The translations under genes were made by a program, and so were the position numbers. Positions 55,105 through 64,000 of a DNA stretch of 64,000 bases are shown piece after piece; position 1 is the stretch's first letter; each line of letters opens with the position of its first letter. Below the pieces are notes generated by a model, which did not search any database, was not told the DNA's origin, and saw only the letters and a list, made by a program, of their open reading frames with translations. Origin of the DNA: Aegilops tauschii subsp. strangulata (lineage: Eukaryota; Streptophyta; Magnoliopsida; Poales; Poaceae); NCBI RefSeq assembly GCF_002575655.3, contig NC_053040.3, positions 461,452,780-461,516,779 on the forward strand. The letters are read 5' to 3'.

Positions 55105-56072
55105 GTTTTTGAACATGGGCTTCTTCCGCCGCAAGTTTGGCAAGCATGATCACGAGGCGGGATCGTCGCGCCCCCCAACCAACTTCACGTTGGCGCCGTG
55201 GGGGGTGGGGGTGACGCGACTGGTTGTACGTCCCCATGCACCGGGCACATTACCACTAGGAGCACCGTGTCCCACTGCCATGGCCGGACATGAACCCCCC
55301 ACACCGCTGGCACCTCGACCCCAACCGCATTCCGATGCCGACGGTGCCGTAGTCCGAGCCACGTGCGGCCAAGATCCGCAACCGCCATGATCTCCTCTCG
55401 CCGGAGCAATGCCGCGACCCCGCCTATGTGCCAAACTTCCCGAGCTGGGATGTCTGGTTCGCCACGGAGCATGATGTGCACCGCTGTGGGGTCGTTGAGA
55501 TGGATGTCTGTCCTCCACCACCGCCGGTGGTGTTGAAGGAGGAGGATACATACCGGGCGACCCTCAAGGCGACTTGATGCACAATAGAGGAGTCCGAGCA
55601 CTCGGAGATGGCCATGTGGCCTGGCCTCGAGCAAGCATTGTAGGAGTCGGTAGCCGGCATACAGGCCTACGTACCGCCATCACCATAGCCACCGCCACCG
55701 TCCCCACTCGCGCCCACGCTCGTTCCCGAGACCATCTACATGTTCCCGAGACCATCTACATGTTTGCTCGTCCAAGTGGACGAGCTTGCTGCCCATCTAC
55801 ATGTTTGCGCCACCCGTTTGGCTAGGCGCGGCGGGGGATGGGGAGGAGCGACAACACCTCTATGAGTGGGACGGCGTGCGCTGGCGGTAGAGCGCGCCAC
55901 GCAGGTGGAGCGCGACCTCGAGGCCAAGTGGCTCGAGGCGGAGCAGTAGATGGCGGCCCCGGGTGCTGCGCAGCAGAGGGCAGCGCTGGCGGCGTACCAG
56001 CAGGCCTTCCCCCGAGCGGGGGCGATGTCGTTTGTCAACCTAACCGTGGAGGCCGAGGACGGCGACGCCTAG
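55105..56072 (+). pseudogene. Degenerate Pro/Ala-rich protein gene, unknown family
   Basis: An ATG at 55115 opens MGFFRRKFGKHDHEAG. After a frameshift near 55270 the plus strand reads WHLDPNRIPMPTVP, then KIRNRHDLLSPEQCRDPAYV and SWDVWFATEHDVHRCGVVE, PPPPPVVLKEEDTYR, and in late pieces QRAALAAYQQAFPRAGAMSF and NLTVEAEDGDA before a stop at 56072. Several in-frame stops interrupt it. I do not know the family; similar multi-copy pieces occur in Triticeae DNA and may travel inside small DNA elements. A 19-bp direct duplication (CCCGAGACCATCTACATGT) lies at 55725-55762. No product expected. Confidence 0.45.
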
Positions 56073-56980
56073 AGCTGCAGGCTGCGGTGTTTTTTTAAAA
56101 AGTTTTTTTCTACATTTTAATTAAGTTTTATTATAAGCGGATTTTGGCCGGCGCGTTTGTCGGGATCCCGATCCTATGTCACACCGATCTAGCATGTAAC
56201 ACATCATATCACTTTGCGGCCTCACGCACGGTATCCCCATGGCTTCCATCTTACCTTGGCCGGGACCATTTGCGCCCTTTGGCTCACGTATATGATTATA
56301 TCGCAAGCATCCATATGACATAGAACCCGGGTCGACATGACTAGTCGTAAATCTAAGGTGGCACAAATTTACAGGGACATGCATGAACGTATCGGTCTCG
56401 ATTATCAACGTATGAACCCAAGTCGTAGCAAGCTACAAAGACTTAAATGAAAAACGCGTGACATTTCTCCGAAGGGACACACATAGAAACAAAGAAGGAT
56501 ACATGCCGGCTATTCCAATTGTTCTAGAGCAATAGCGAACTACTATGGCTCAGTGGAAGCACTAGGGAGCATTTTCTTATAAGAAAGGCTACTAAAAATA
56601 AACAACTAGGTGTCGAACCCCACACATAGTAATACACATTACACGTACTGGTCGCGACGTCTCTGCCTGCTAGTAGGTGTGTAAAGGGTGTTACAATCAC
56701 GGACAAGAGGAGCATCGAGGCCGCCGACGTGTTGGATGGGTGTTGCAACCATGGGCTGGTGGAGCAAGGCGCCGATGTACAACTAGGAGGCTTGCTCCGG
56801 TGCACCCCCCTAACTCAATTTCCTAGGGGTATTCTTGACCCCCGCCAACTATTTTTTTCTCCGGCCCACCGCTGCCCATATCCAAGCCCCGTAGCCCATA
56901 TCCAAGCCCCGTATAACCCGTATGACCCATACGTATGTATACGGTGACATCCCGAAAAAAAAGGATGACACGACCCCACG
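56073..56980. other. Intergenic, repeat-like, no gene seen
   Basis: The sequence with TTGGCCGGGACCATTTGCGCCC and CATCCATATGACATAGAACCC has the look of a dispersed Triticeae repeat. A 19-bp direct repeat, CCCATATCCAAGCCCCGTA, stands at 56876 and 56896. No coding evidence. Confidence 0.5.
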
Positions 56981-57152
56981 ACCAGGTAGGACCTGCCGAC
57001 GGCCGATCCATCAATCACGCAGCTCCATCATTCACGCAGCTCCTCCATCATTCTGGCGAGGTTCTGTAGGAATATCGGCGGCAGCGATCTTATCGCCGGT
57101 GATCTCGTCCGAGAGCGCGCGCGGCACTGTCGTCAACCTCCAGCGCTCGCAG
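56981..57152 (+). other. Likely 5' UTR exon of the FAR1-type gene
   Basis: A GC-rich leader-like stretch ends CGCTCGCAG followed by GTACCG, a plausible donor for the intron that ends TTGTTGTAG at 57760, four bases before the ATG. It contains the repeat CACGCAGCTCC. Transcription start not determined. Confidence 0.4.
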
Positions 57153-57763
57153 GTACCGCATCCCGTTTCCCCACGTTTGTCTCGCTCGCGGCAGCATCAA
57201 ACGAACTGCCGCTGTTTTCGTCGTAGTGGTTAACCTAGCGGGGCGGGCAACCTAGCTTTCTGGCGGTCCAGGCCATCGCAAATCTTGTTCTGGTAGTGCT
57301 GCTCGTCATGATATACACAGTGATCACGCAGGCTAAAGTGGGTTTCTTCTTTCTAGGGTTAACCTAGCGTCGGTTGCTGTCGGTTGTGTGCACGACGGCT
57401 CCGTTATTTGATGCGGCGGCTTACCTAGGTATCCGGCGATCCAAAGTAATCACGACTGGTGCCGTGGGCTAGGAATCCGGCGGCGCATGTTATCACGGGT
57501 AGCGCTGCTTCTCGCGATCCAAAGTGATCACGTACTGGATTCGTGGGACGTACCTTAACGCCGCTCGGTGTGGAGAGGGGGGAGGATCCATGGGCAATCA
57601 GAGGTCGTTGGCGTCGGTTGTGTGCACGATCTGAACGCCTTCGGTTGGGGCGCTCTCCGGTTGGTGTAGTTTATTTAACATCCGTGATCATGCGCTAGGT
57701 GTTGTATATGTTAGCATTGATAATGTTTGCACATGTGATGATACATATTAATTGTTGTAGGAA

Positions 57764-60600
57764 ATGGCGGACGATGAGCTAACTGGTATGATGTATGACA
57801 TGGAGTTTGGAGAACTGATGAAAGACTGGATAGAAAATTGGTCAGATGATGAAAATTCAGATCGTGGAGATAGGTCACAGAATGGGAACGTATTGGAAGA
57901 TCTTAATGTGAGTGGCATTATCATGTTGTAATTTTTTTGTGGCATCCGACAATATTATATTTTGAACATTTATAGATGGATGAACATGATGATGGTCAGG
58001 AAAACATGGAGCATGATGATGGTGAGGAAAACAACTCGGAGATCTCGAATGAAGATTACATTAGTCAGGTATGGAAGTGGAAATTTTTGTTGGCATGCAT
58101 GCAAATTGAATTAATCCTGGAATATTATATGATAAGTACTTATGTATTTGTGTTATATTTTTCAGCTCATTTCCGAATGTCATAATGCGTACGACTATTA
58201 CGGTGAATTCGACGCAGAGACAGGCCTTGATGTCGAATCATTAGCTGCACCTGATTCTGGGGAGTCGCAATCGTCGGTCATCATGAGTGAGGTATGTATG
58301 TAATCAATGTTGTATGGAAGTAATGTTATACCATAGAAAACTGTTTTCATGGCTATGTTATGATTGTGTAGGTGACAGAAGTTGAGGGGAAAAAGAATGT
58401 CCAAGATACTGCTAGTGCAGATGATAAGAGGGATATGTTCATGCAGATAATACAAATGACTTTTACGTCTCACGAGGCTGCGTATGATTTCTACAACAGC
58501 TATGCTAGAGATAATGGTTTCAGCATTAGAAAGAATAGGGTCAGGTATAGCAAAACCGAGTCACGTCATATGCGTTATAGGCGGTTTGTTTGTTCCAGAC
58601 AAGGAAAACGTGACAGCATGTTGCTCACCGAGGAAGGACACAGCCGTAGGCTCAGACCCCAGACACGCTGCCACTGTGAAACGCACCTGAACGTGAAGCT
58701 TGACCAAAAGCGTGGGGTTTGGTATGTTGATAGTTTTGAGGACAAGCATAGCCATATCTTGGCAGGACCGGACGAGGTACCTTTTCTTTGGTCCCACAGA
58801 AAAATCAAAGAGTACCAGAGAGCTGAGATACTGTCCATGGGAGCTGCAGGGATTAGAATTCACGACATGATGGATTCCTTCATCAGCAAACATGTATGGT
58901 ATGGCGGTGTTGGTTTTACCAGGCGTGAAATATACAACCTTTGCGCCAGGGAGAAGAGGAAGCTGCTTTCAAAAGGTGATGCTGCCACAGTCATAGGCAT
59001 CATGGTCAGTAGGAAACAGAGGGATCCTAGCTTCTTTTTCGAGTACAAGCTAGAAAAGGAAGGACATATGAATAGGATGTTCTGGTGTGACTCCCAGTCT
59101 CCTCATGACTATGAGGACTTCGGCGACGTGCTTGTATTTGATAGCACGTACAAGATGAACCGGTATGGTATGCCATTCATACCCTTTGTTGGTCTTAACA
59201 ATCACCGGAAGACCACTGTTTTTACTTGTGCCATAGTTTCGGACGAGACCGAAGAGACATATGTGTGTCTGCTAGAGACTTTTTTGAGGTCCATGTGTCA
59301 AAAGATGCCGAAGAGTGTTATCACGGACGCCGACGCTGCGATGATCAAGGCAATTCGCCAAGTCTTGCCAGACGTGTGGCACCGTATATGTACGTGGCAT
59401 ATAGAAAAAAATATGAAGATTCACCTCAGTCACAAGTCCTTGAAGGAGTTCCGAACTCTTCTGTACTACAGCACGTCCACGGCCACGTTTGAGGAGAGAT
59501 GGCACGCGTTTTCCAAAAGATGGCAGTCAGAAAAAACAGTAACATGGTTGAGACGGATGTATAAGAAGAGGAGACTGTGGGCCGCGGCTTTTCTGACAGA
59601 GGGTTTTTGGCTTGGCATGAAAAGCAACTAGAGGAGTGAAAGTCTAAACTCATGCCTTCACCTCCACCTAGACGGTGAAATGACCCTGGTGGATATGATT
59701 TTGCACTATGAGAATGCTGTTGTACGTATCCGTGAGAATGAGGCACGAGATGATTGCACGGCCTCACAGAGTTTACCGGTGCCAGTTACTAGCTCGAGGG
59801 AACTTGAGATAGCTGCTTCTCATGTCTTCACTCCAGCAAACTTCTATATGTTGCAAGTTGATCTTAGGAGAATTGGTGGCATGGAGATTGTAGAAATAAA
59901 GCTCGAAGACGGATCACAGCAGTACATCGTGGCCTGGAAGAATAACCGGAAGAGCCGTTTTTGGGTGGAGTACACTCCAGTAAATTCCGCAGAAACTATA
60001 AGGTGCAGCTGCAGAAGAATGATTCGAAAGGGTCTACCTTGCAAGCACATATTCCATGTACTGAAGTACTTGAATATATCTGAAATACCAAAGTGTTTAG
60101 TTCTTGTGCGGTTCACGAAAGACGCAAGGTTGGGACTGCCCGCCAGGCGCACAAGCGACCTGTTGGGATTTGGATGGACTGGAGCAGCTGAAAGAATGAA
60201 ATATAGCCAGGTCAGTGTGTTGGCTTCAGAAGCTATGCATGCAGCATGCAAACACCCAGCTTTGTGGGATCAGTTACAGGAGAGTTTGAAGACCGTGATA
60301 GCTAAGAGCCATGAGTATGATCAGCTAAAGGATAATTTAAGTAAGAAAACGGCTGATCTTAGTACTTGTGCAATTGAATATGTAGACGATGGTGAAGGCA
60401 ACATAGTTGAAGTTCATGATCCTATTAAAGTATCAACGAAAGGTGCAACTAAAGTAGATGAGAACCGCCCTATGTCGAAAAATGGCAGGCCACTTTCGTA
60501 CGACGAGATCAGAATCAGGTGCGGCGCATGCAAATTGCTAGGGCACACTAAACGCAGCAAGAAATGCAAACTAAATAAGAAGTTTTTGTATGCATTGTAG
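57764..60600 (+). pseudogene. FAR1/FHY3-family (FAR1-RELATED SEQUENCE) gene with one nonsense codon
   Basis: Coding exons are 57764-57907, 57976-58068, 58166-58291 and 58372-60600, all phase 0 with GT..AG introns; the full frame is 863 codons. Acidic N-terminal exons (residues 1-121). FAR1 DNA-binding domain about 153-246 (EAAYDFYNSYARDNGFS, RCHCETHL). MULE transposase fold about 365-470 with catalytic-type Asp in VFDSTYK (about 377) and ITDADAA (about 437) and CTWHIEKN. SWIM zinc finger CSC..CKHIFH (about 665-680). C-terminal knuckle CGACKLLGHTKRSKKC (about 837). At 59629-59631 a TAG stands between GMKSN and RSESLNS, where relatives have Gln, so the protein would stop at codon 541 before the SWIM finger. 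The rest of the frame is clean, so the change is recent or a sequence error. FAR1 proteins are transposase-derived transcription factors of light signalling; this copy may be host gene or transposon. Confidence 0.85.
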
Positions 60601-61562
60601 GTTATAATTGTTTTTAACTTGTCATTCATTAATTTTTCCTGTTATCGTGTGCAGAAGCGTGGTGGGCGAAGAAGAGTAGAACAGTTGCTAAAGTTATGTT
60701 AGGATGAATCCAGTGATCTAATAGTGAGGTGTTTACAGTGTGTTACTGCATACATGATACATGATATATACTATTGCAAGAGGCCAGTACCTTGAGATAG
60801 TGCTTGTAGCATATATGGACTAAACAGGAGGCGGTCACTAGGGACTTTAATCATGGAAAATGGATAGCATTTTAGCCATTGTAATGATGGCATCTTTTGT
60901 GTTGTCCACTGTAGTTATATTATATTAGAAAACCAGACGATACCTGGCATGTTGTTGCAGGAATGTTTTGCAATATATTCATAGAGAAATGGTTACGTGT
61001 AACATGTATATGTTGTTGCGGGAATATTTTGTTTGCATGTTGTGGTGGACCTTTCTCCATACATGTTGAATGACGAGGTGGCAAACTTGCATGTTAAGAG
61101 AAATAGGTTAGTGGTGGCTAGTTGTTTAGATATAGAAGATGTAATTATGTGTGGTAATAATTAAATTTTTTTCACTCCTTTGGTTCACCACCATTTAGAT
61201 ATAGAAGATACCAGCTCACTTTGGTCTATAGTATAGACTTCGTACCAAAAACCCACCATTTTCCCCTCATAAAGAAAAGAAAAACCCACCATTTTATGGC
61301 TTGTAGTGTAACTCGGGCCGCTTGTCGCGATGACGTGGAGGGGGGGGTGACGGATGCCGTTAGACGGCGCGACACACGGCCGCTCCCGTTGCCGAGCCCA
61401 TTTAACAATTTTTATTTTGATTACAACCGTTTAAATGGGCCACGCTGGCCACCTGGTCGGGGCGGTTCTTCCCTCGCGATCTCCACGCACGTTCTATCTA
61501 TCCACTGCGACCGCCGCCGCCGCCGCCACCGATCCACGTCTTGCCGCCGGTCACGTTACGCC
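60601..61562. other. 3' flank of the FAR1-type gene and promoter of the GRF gene
   Basis: No coding domain. GTGTGCAG at 60649-60656 is a possible acceptor followed by a short basic frame, so a last non-coding exon is possible. 61300-61560 is GC-rich with a (CCG)n run at 61511-61530, and would be the promoter and 5' UTR of the next gene. Confidence 0.45.
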
Positions 61563-62078
61563 ATGGTTTCGTGGAGCGACGAGTCGAGCTCTTCTTCGGA
61601 TGGCGAATCCGTGACTAGCCTGCAGGTACGCTCCTACTATATAATCTCCAAATAGTGCTAGGCTTAGGGTTAGGGTTCTTCATTTCCGGTATTTAACACA
61701 GGGCGTTGATTTGTGCATTATCTCTGTTGTTTCGTTTAGCTTCCTACGACTATCCCTTGCTATGAATGGAGTGGCATTGCTCACGATCTGTCTTCTCGTT
61801 GTCTGCATCGAGAACCTTGTGTCAGGCTAGTTGCTTTTGATTCCTTGGACACTGGCAGACGTTTTCTTGCCTGTGGTCAGAAGGTATGTTGTTCCGTACT
61901 GTAAATATATGTTTACATTACCTCGTGCTCGAGTTACTTCGCGGTAATCCATTGTTCTGCCCAAAATTGCATACAATTTCAATTAATTTGTGCATTTACA
62001 AAGTCCGTATTTATGTTGTTTTTTTACGGTCTAATATTTGTTTTAGCACATAATAGCATATACTTGTAGTTAATTGAT

Positions 62079-62126
<48 letters not shown>

Positions 62127-62753
62127 CATTGCATGTTGCATTTTGTGTTTATATGATTGAGACCATATTTTTAGTGCATTGCATGTAATTGTATTGCATT
62201 TGTGCATATATGATTGAGACCATATTTTTTCATACTGTAGGAAGAAGCGAAATGTAACTATGTGGAATGGGTAGACCCGGAGTGGTCAGTGGCTACGAAG
62301 TTCTGCCTGAGATTACTGTGGAGCATGTATGACGAGAAGCTGAGACAGAATATTAAGAATGCTGAAGAAAAATGCATGTTAATTGGAGAAAAGAGGAGGA
62401 CGGAGGAAGAGCTGAGATATTTCAAAATGGACTTTGCTAAACTGGTGGCTGATAAGGAGGATGCTCTCTCGCAGTTGGGCAATGCAAGATTGTCACTTAG
62501 CGATCTCAAAGAGGAGCTGGAGAAGAATAAGATGGCAGGCCATGGTTGTGCCAATCTACATCAGGTCCTGAGGGTAAAGGCTGAGAAAGACCGGGACCGG
62601 GTGGTGCTAGAGAGAGACCAAGTGATGAGAGAGAGGGACCAGCTGAAGCAAGAGAAGAAAAAACTTGAGTATATTATTGCAGATTTTCTCAAACAGAAAC
62701 ATGGGTACGTTGATAAGATCAAGAAGCTGGAGGAGATTTGTGATGAATTTTAA
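61563..62753 (+). CDS. GRF-type zinc finger plus coiled-coil protein, three exons
   Basis: Exons 61563-61625, 61740-61883 and 62241-62753, all phase 0 with GT..AG introns, give a protein of 239 residues. Residues 1-21 are Ser-rich and acidic. Residues about 28-80 form a GRF-type zinc finger: IPCYEW, RCLHREPCVRLVAFDS, DTGRRFLAC, then KCNYVEWVDPEWS. Residues about 95-235 are a long charged coiled coil (EEKCMLIGEKRRTEEELRYF, KDRDRVVLERDQVMRERDQL) ending EEICDEF. GRF fingers bind single-stranded DNA or nucleic acid in other proteins, and multi-copy plant proteins of this form have no known function. No break is seen. It lies about 1 kb downstream of the FAR1-type gene on the same strand; the pair may belong together (see findings). 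A possible poly(A) signal is at 62842. Confidence 0.75.
62081..62120. repeat. (AT)20 microsatellite in intron 2 of the GRF gene
   Basis: Forty bases of perfect AT dinucleotides. Likely length-polymorphic between individuals. Confidence 0.98.
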
Positions 62754-62841
62754 GTATGTTTTGTGGTTTATTGTTGAACAGAATGATCAAGTCCTATCTG
62801 CATTGTGGCCAGTTGTAAGGTCTAAGTATATTATATTAACC

Positions 62842-62847
62842 AATAAA
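62842..62847 (+). promoter_or_regulatory. Possible poly(A) signal of the GRF gene
   Basis: AATAAA about 90 nt after the stop codon at 62753. Confidence 0.45.
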
Positions 62848-63024
62848 TTATATCACTTTCGAAATAGTTTGCCCTTGTTTGACCTGCATCCTAATGCGGG
62901 TTCTCGACTAAGCACTGAAATTCTTTTGCTTCCACCGGAGCTCTAAATCGTACTGATCAAGGGGGCGAAATAGTAGTTGATCATGTGATTAATGGTGCTA
63001 CTGATCCTGATCTTCATGATGCAG

Positions 63025-63398
63025 AAAAGAAAAAGGCTAACAAAAATGCAGCAAAAAAAACTGTGCAACGTGATTTCAAGCAACACATAACGCCAAGGGA
63101 GTCTGGCGCAAGACACGAGGAAGATCCACCTGCGGATGCCGATCCCGAGAGATCCAGCGGCAATCATGCGCACGGGATCCCAGGCGGATCTGCCTACTCC
63201 ACCAATCGCAGGATCCACGGGTGGCCCGTCTGCGTCCGACACACGGGCTGTCTCCACCGAGCGGTCGGGCGGGACCAGACCTGGCGCGTCCCCCCGCGCC
63301 AACTGGCGCTCGTCAACTGGGTCGCCTGCGCGGGGACCGGATCTGTCGTTGTCTCGGGCGCGGGATCCCACACCGGATGGCACGATAGCCAAGGTTGA
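63025..63398 (+). other. Open frames rich in Ser/Pro/Gly, unidentified
   Basis: After a Lys-rich frame (EKKKANKNAAKKTVQRDFK from about 63020) a GC-rich block encodes either a Gly/His-rich frame or a Ser/Pro/Thr-rich frame (TPPIAGSTGGPSASD, RSGGTRPGASPRA). Such Ser/Pro/Gly-rich stretches occur at the N-terminus of plant LINE ORF1, but no domain fixes this. Could also be a further exon of a gene beginning at 62950. Confidence 0.3.
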
Positions 63399-63764
63399 TT
63401 CTCAGGCAAAAAAAGGAATTTATCAAAAAAAATCTTATTGTTGAATAATGCCAAATCAAATCAAAAAAATATGCAAAAGTAAAAAAGAAATGAATTACTC
63501 TTCCATGACAGAAAAGAATGAACACAGCAGCAAAAAACATTAAGGTAGAACAAATGATGGGAAGCAAAAATTTATTGGTACGAAACGTATAGTCTGACTG
63601 CATTACACATACACAAGTATGTGTGAGCGACCAAAAATCCACACAAAATCCATGGTATCGTGCTTATTACATGAATGATAGAAAATCAAAGTTGTCCATG
63701 CCAGGAAACGTGCTGACTTAAAACAAACGACTAAAACTAGAATCTTGAATCATGTATGATGTCT

Positions 63765-64000
63765 TCACGCCTTGCTTTTCTTTGCGATGTCGCGGATTTT
63801 GTTCTTCACACATTCGAGCGTGTTGGTAGGTGAGAGAACCAACTCGGCGACGAGACGCCTTCTCCTTGCATTAACCGTGCCCTGCAATTTTTACAACAAG
63901 GTTTAATGAATAGAAGTTGGTATTATACGACAATTGTACAAGTGTACGAACAGAGAGGACAAATTACCTGGGTAAAATCGGCGGTCCATCGATCCCCGTC
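63765..64000 (-). CDS. Last two exons of an unidentified minus-strand gene (partial)
   Basis: At the window edge 64000-63968 encodes GDRWTADFTQ and ends at a GTAATT donor. 63881-63765 follows a TTGCAG acceptor in phase 0 and encodes ARRRRLVAELVLSPTNTLE and NKIRDIAKKSKA before a TGA. The clean splice pair and a Lys-rich C-terminus suggest a real gene. The family is not recognisable from 49 residues. It is convergent with the GRF gene. Confidence 0.5.

Overview
The window is plant nuclear DNA, almost certainly from a Triticeae grass (wheat, Aegilops, rye or barley group). The grounds are spliced genes with GT..AG introns, a YSK2 dehydrin of the grass type, CACTA elements with 'TTTAGTCCCGGTT' subterminal repeats, and deep nesting of LTR retrotransposons. 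By my reading over 80% of the window is transposable element. No prokaryotic features, rRNA genes or CRISPR arrays are seen.

Layout. 1-2111 is the right end of a CACTA transposon carrying a small broken spliced gene. 2171-4716 is a PIF/Harbinger-like element (TTA target duplication) that carries a small ORF; a 1.36-kb non-autonomous CACTA element (TCA duplication) sits inside that ORF. 5484-6402 holds the one clean stress gene: a two-exon dehydrin on the minus strand with TATA box, ABRE motifs and poly(A) signal. 6529-8880 holds small TE insertions. 9130-14088 is a nearly intact Copia element with very short LTRs and one frameshift. A DUF4283 pseudogene follows.

From about 14946 to 55105 everything sits in or on one minus-strand LINE. 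Three later insertions cut it: a 10.4-kb CACTA (15240-25614, GAT), a large LTR element (26382-47730, GTAGG) and a second LTR element of the same family (48276-55030, TTGGC). The larger LTR element was itself hit by a 13-kb Gypsy element (29950-42966, AGAGC). The Gypsy has decayed gag-pol on the plus strand and a six-exon antisense ORF with its own TATA box. The two related LTR elements have no recognisable coding region (LARD-like). In the same internal place both carry a tRNA-Lys(CUU)-like sequence and a row of short stem-loops, each joined to a 'TAGCCCCCAAG' tract that resembles the element's own polypurine tract. These shared structures are the least ordinary signal here.

The right end (57.0-64 kb) is gene-like. 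It has a four-exon FAR1/FHY3-type gene (MULE-derived transposase fold, SWIM zinc finger) broken by one nonsense codon, an intact three-exon gene for a GRF-type zinc-finger plus coiled-coil protein, and the last two exons of an unidentified minus-strand gene at the window edge. FAR1-type and GRF-type genes side by side could be host genes or the two genes of a large Mutator-like element; no terminal repeats were found to decide this.
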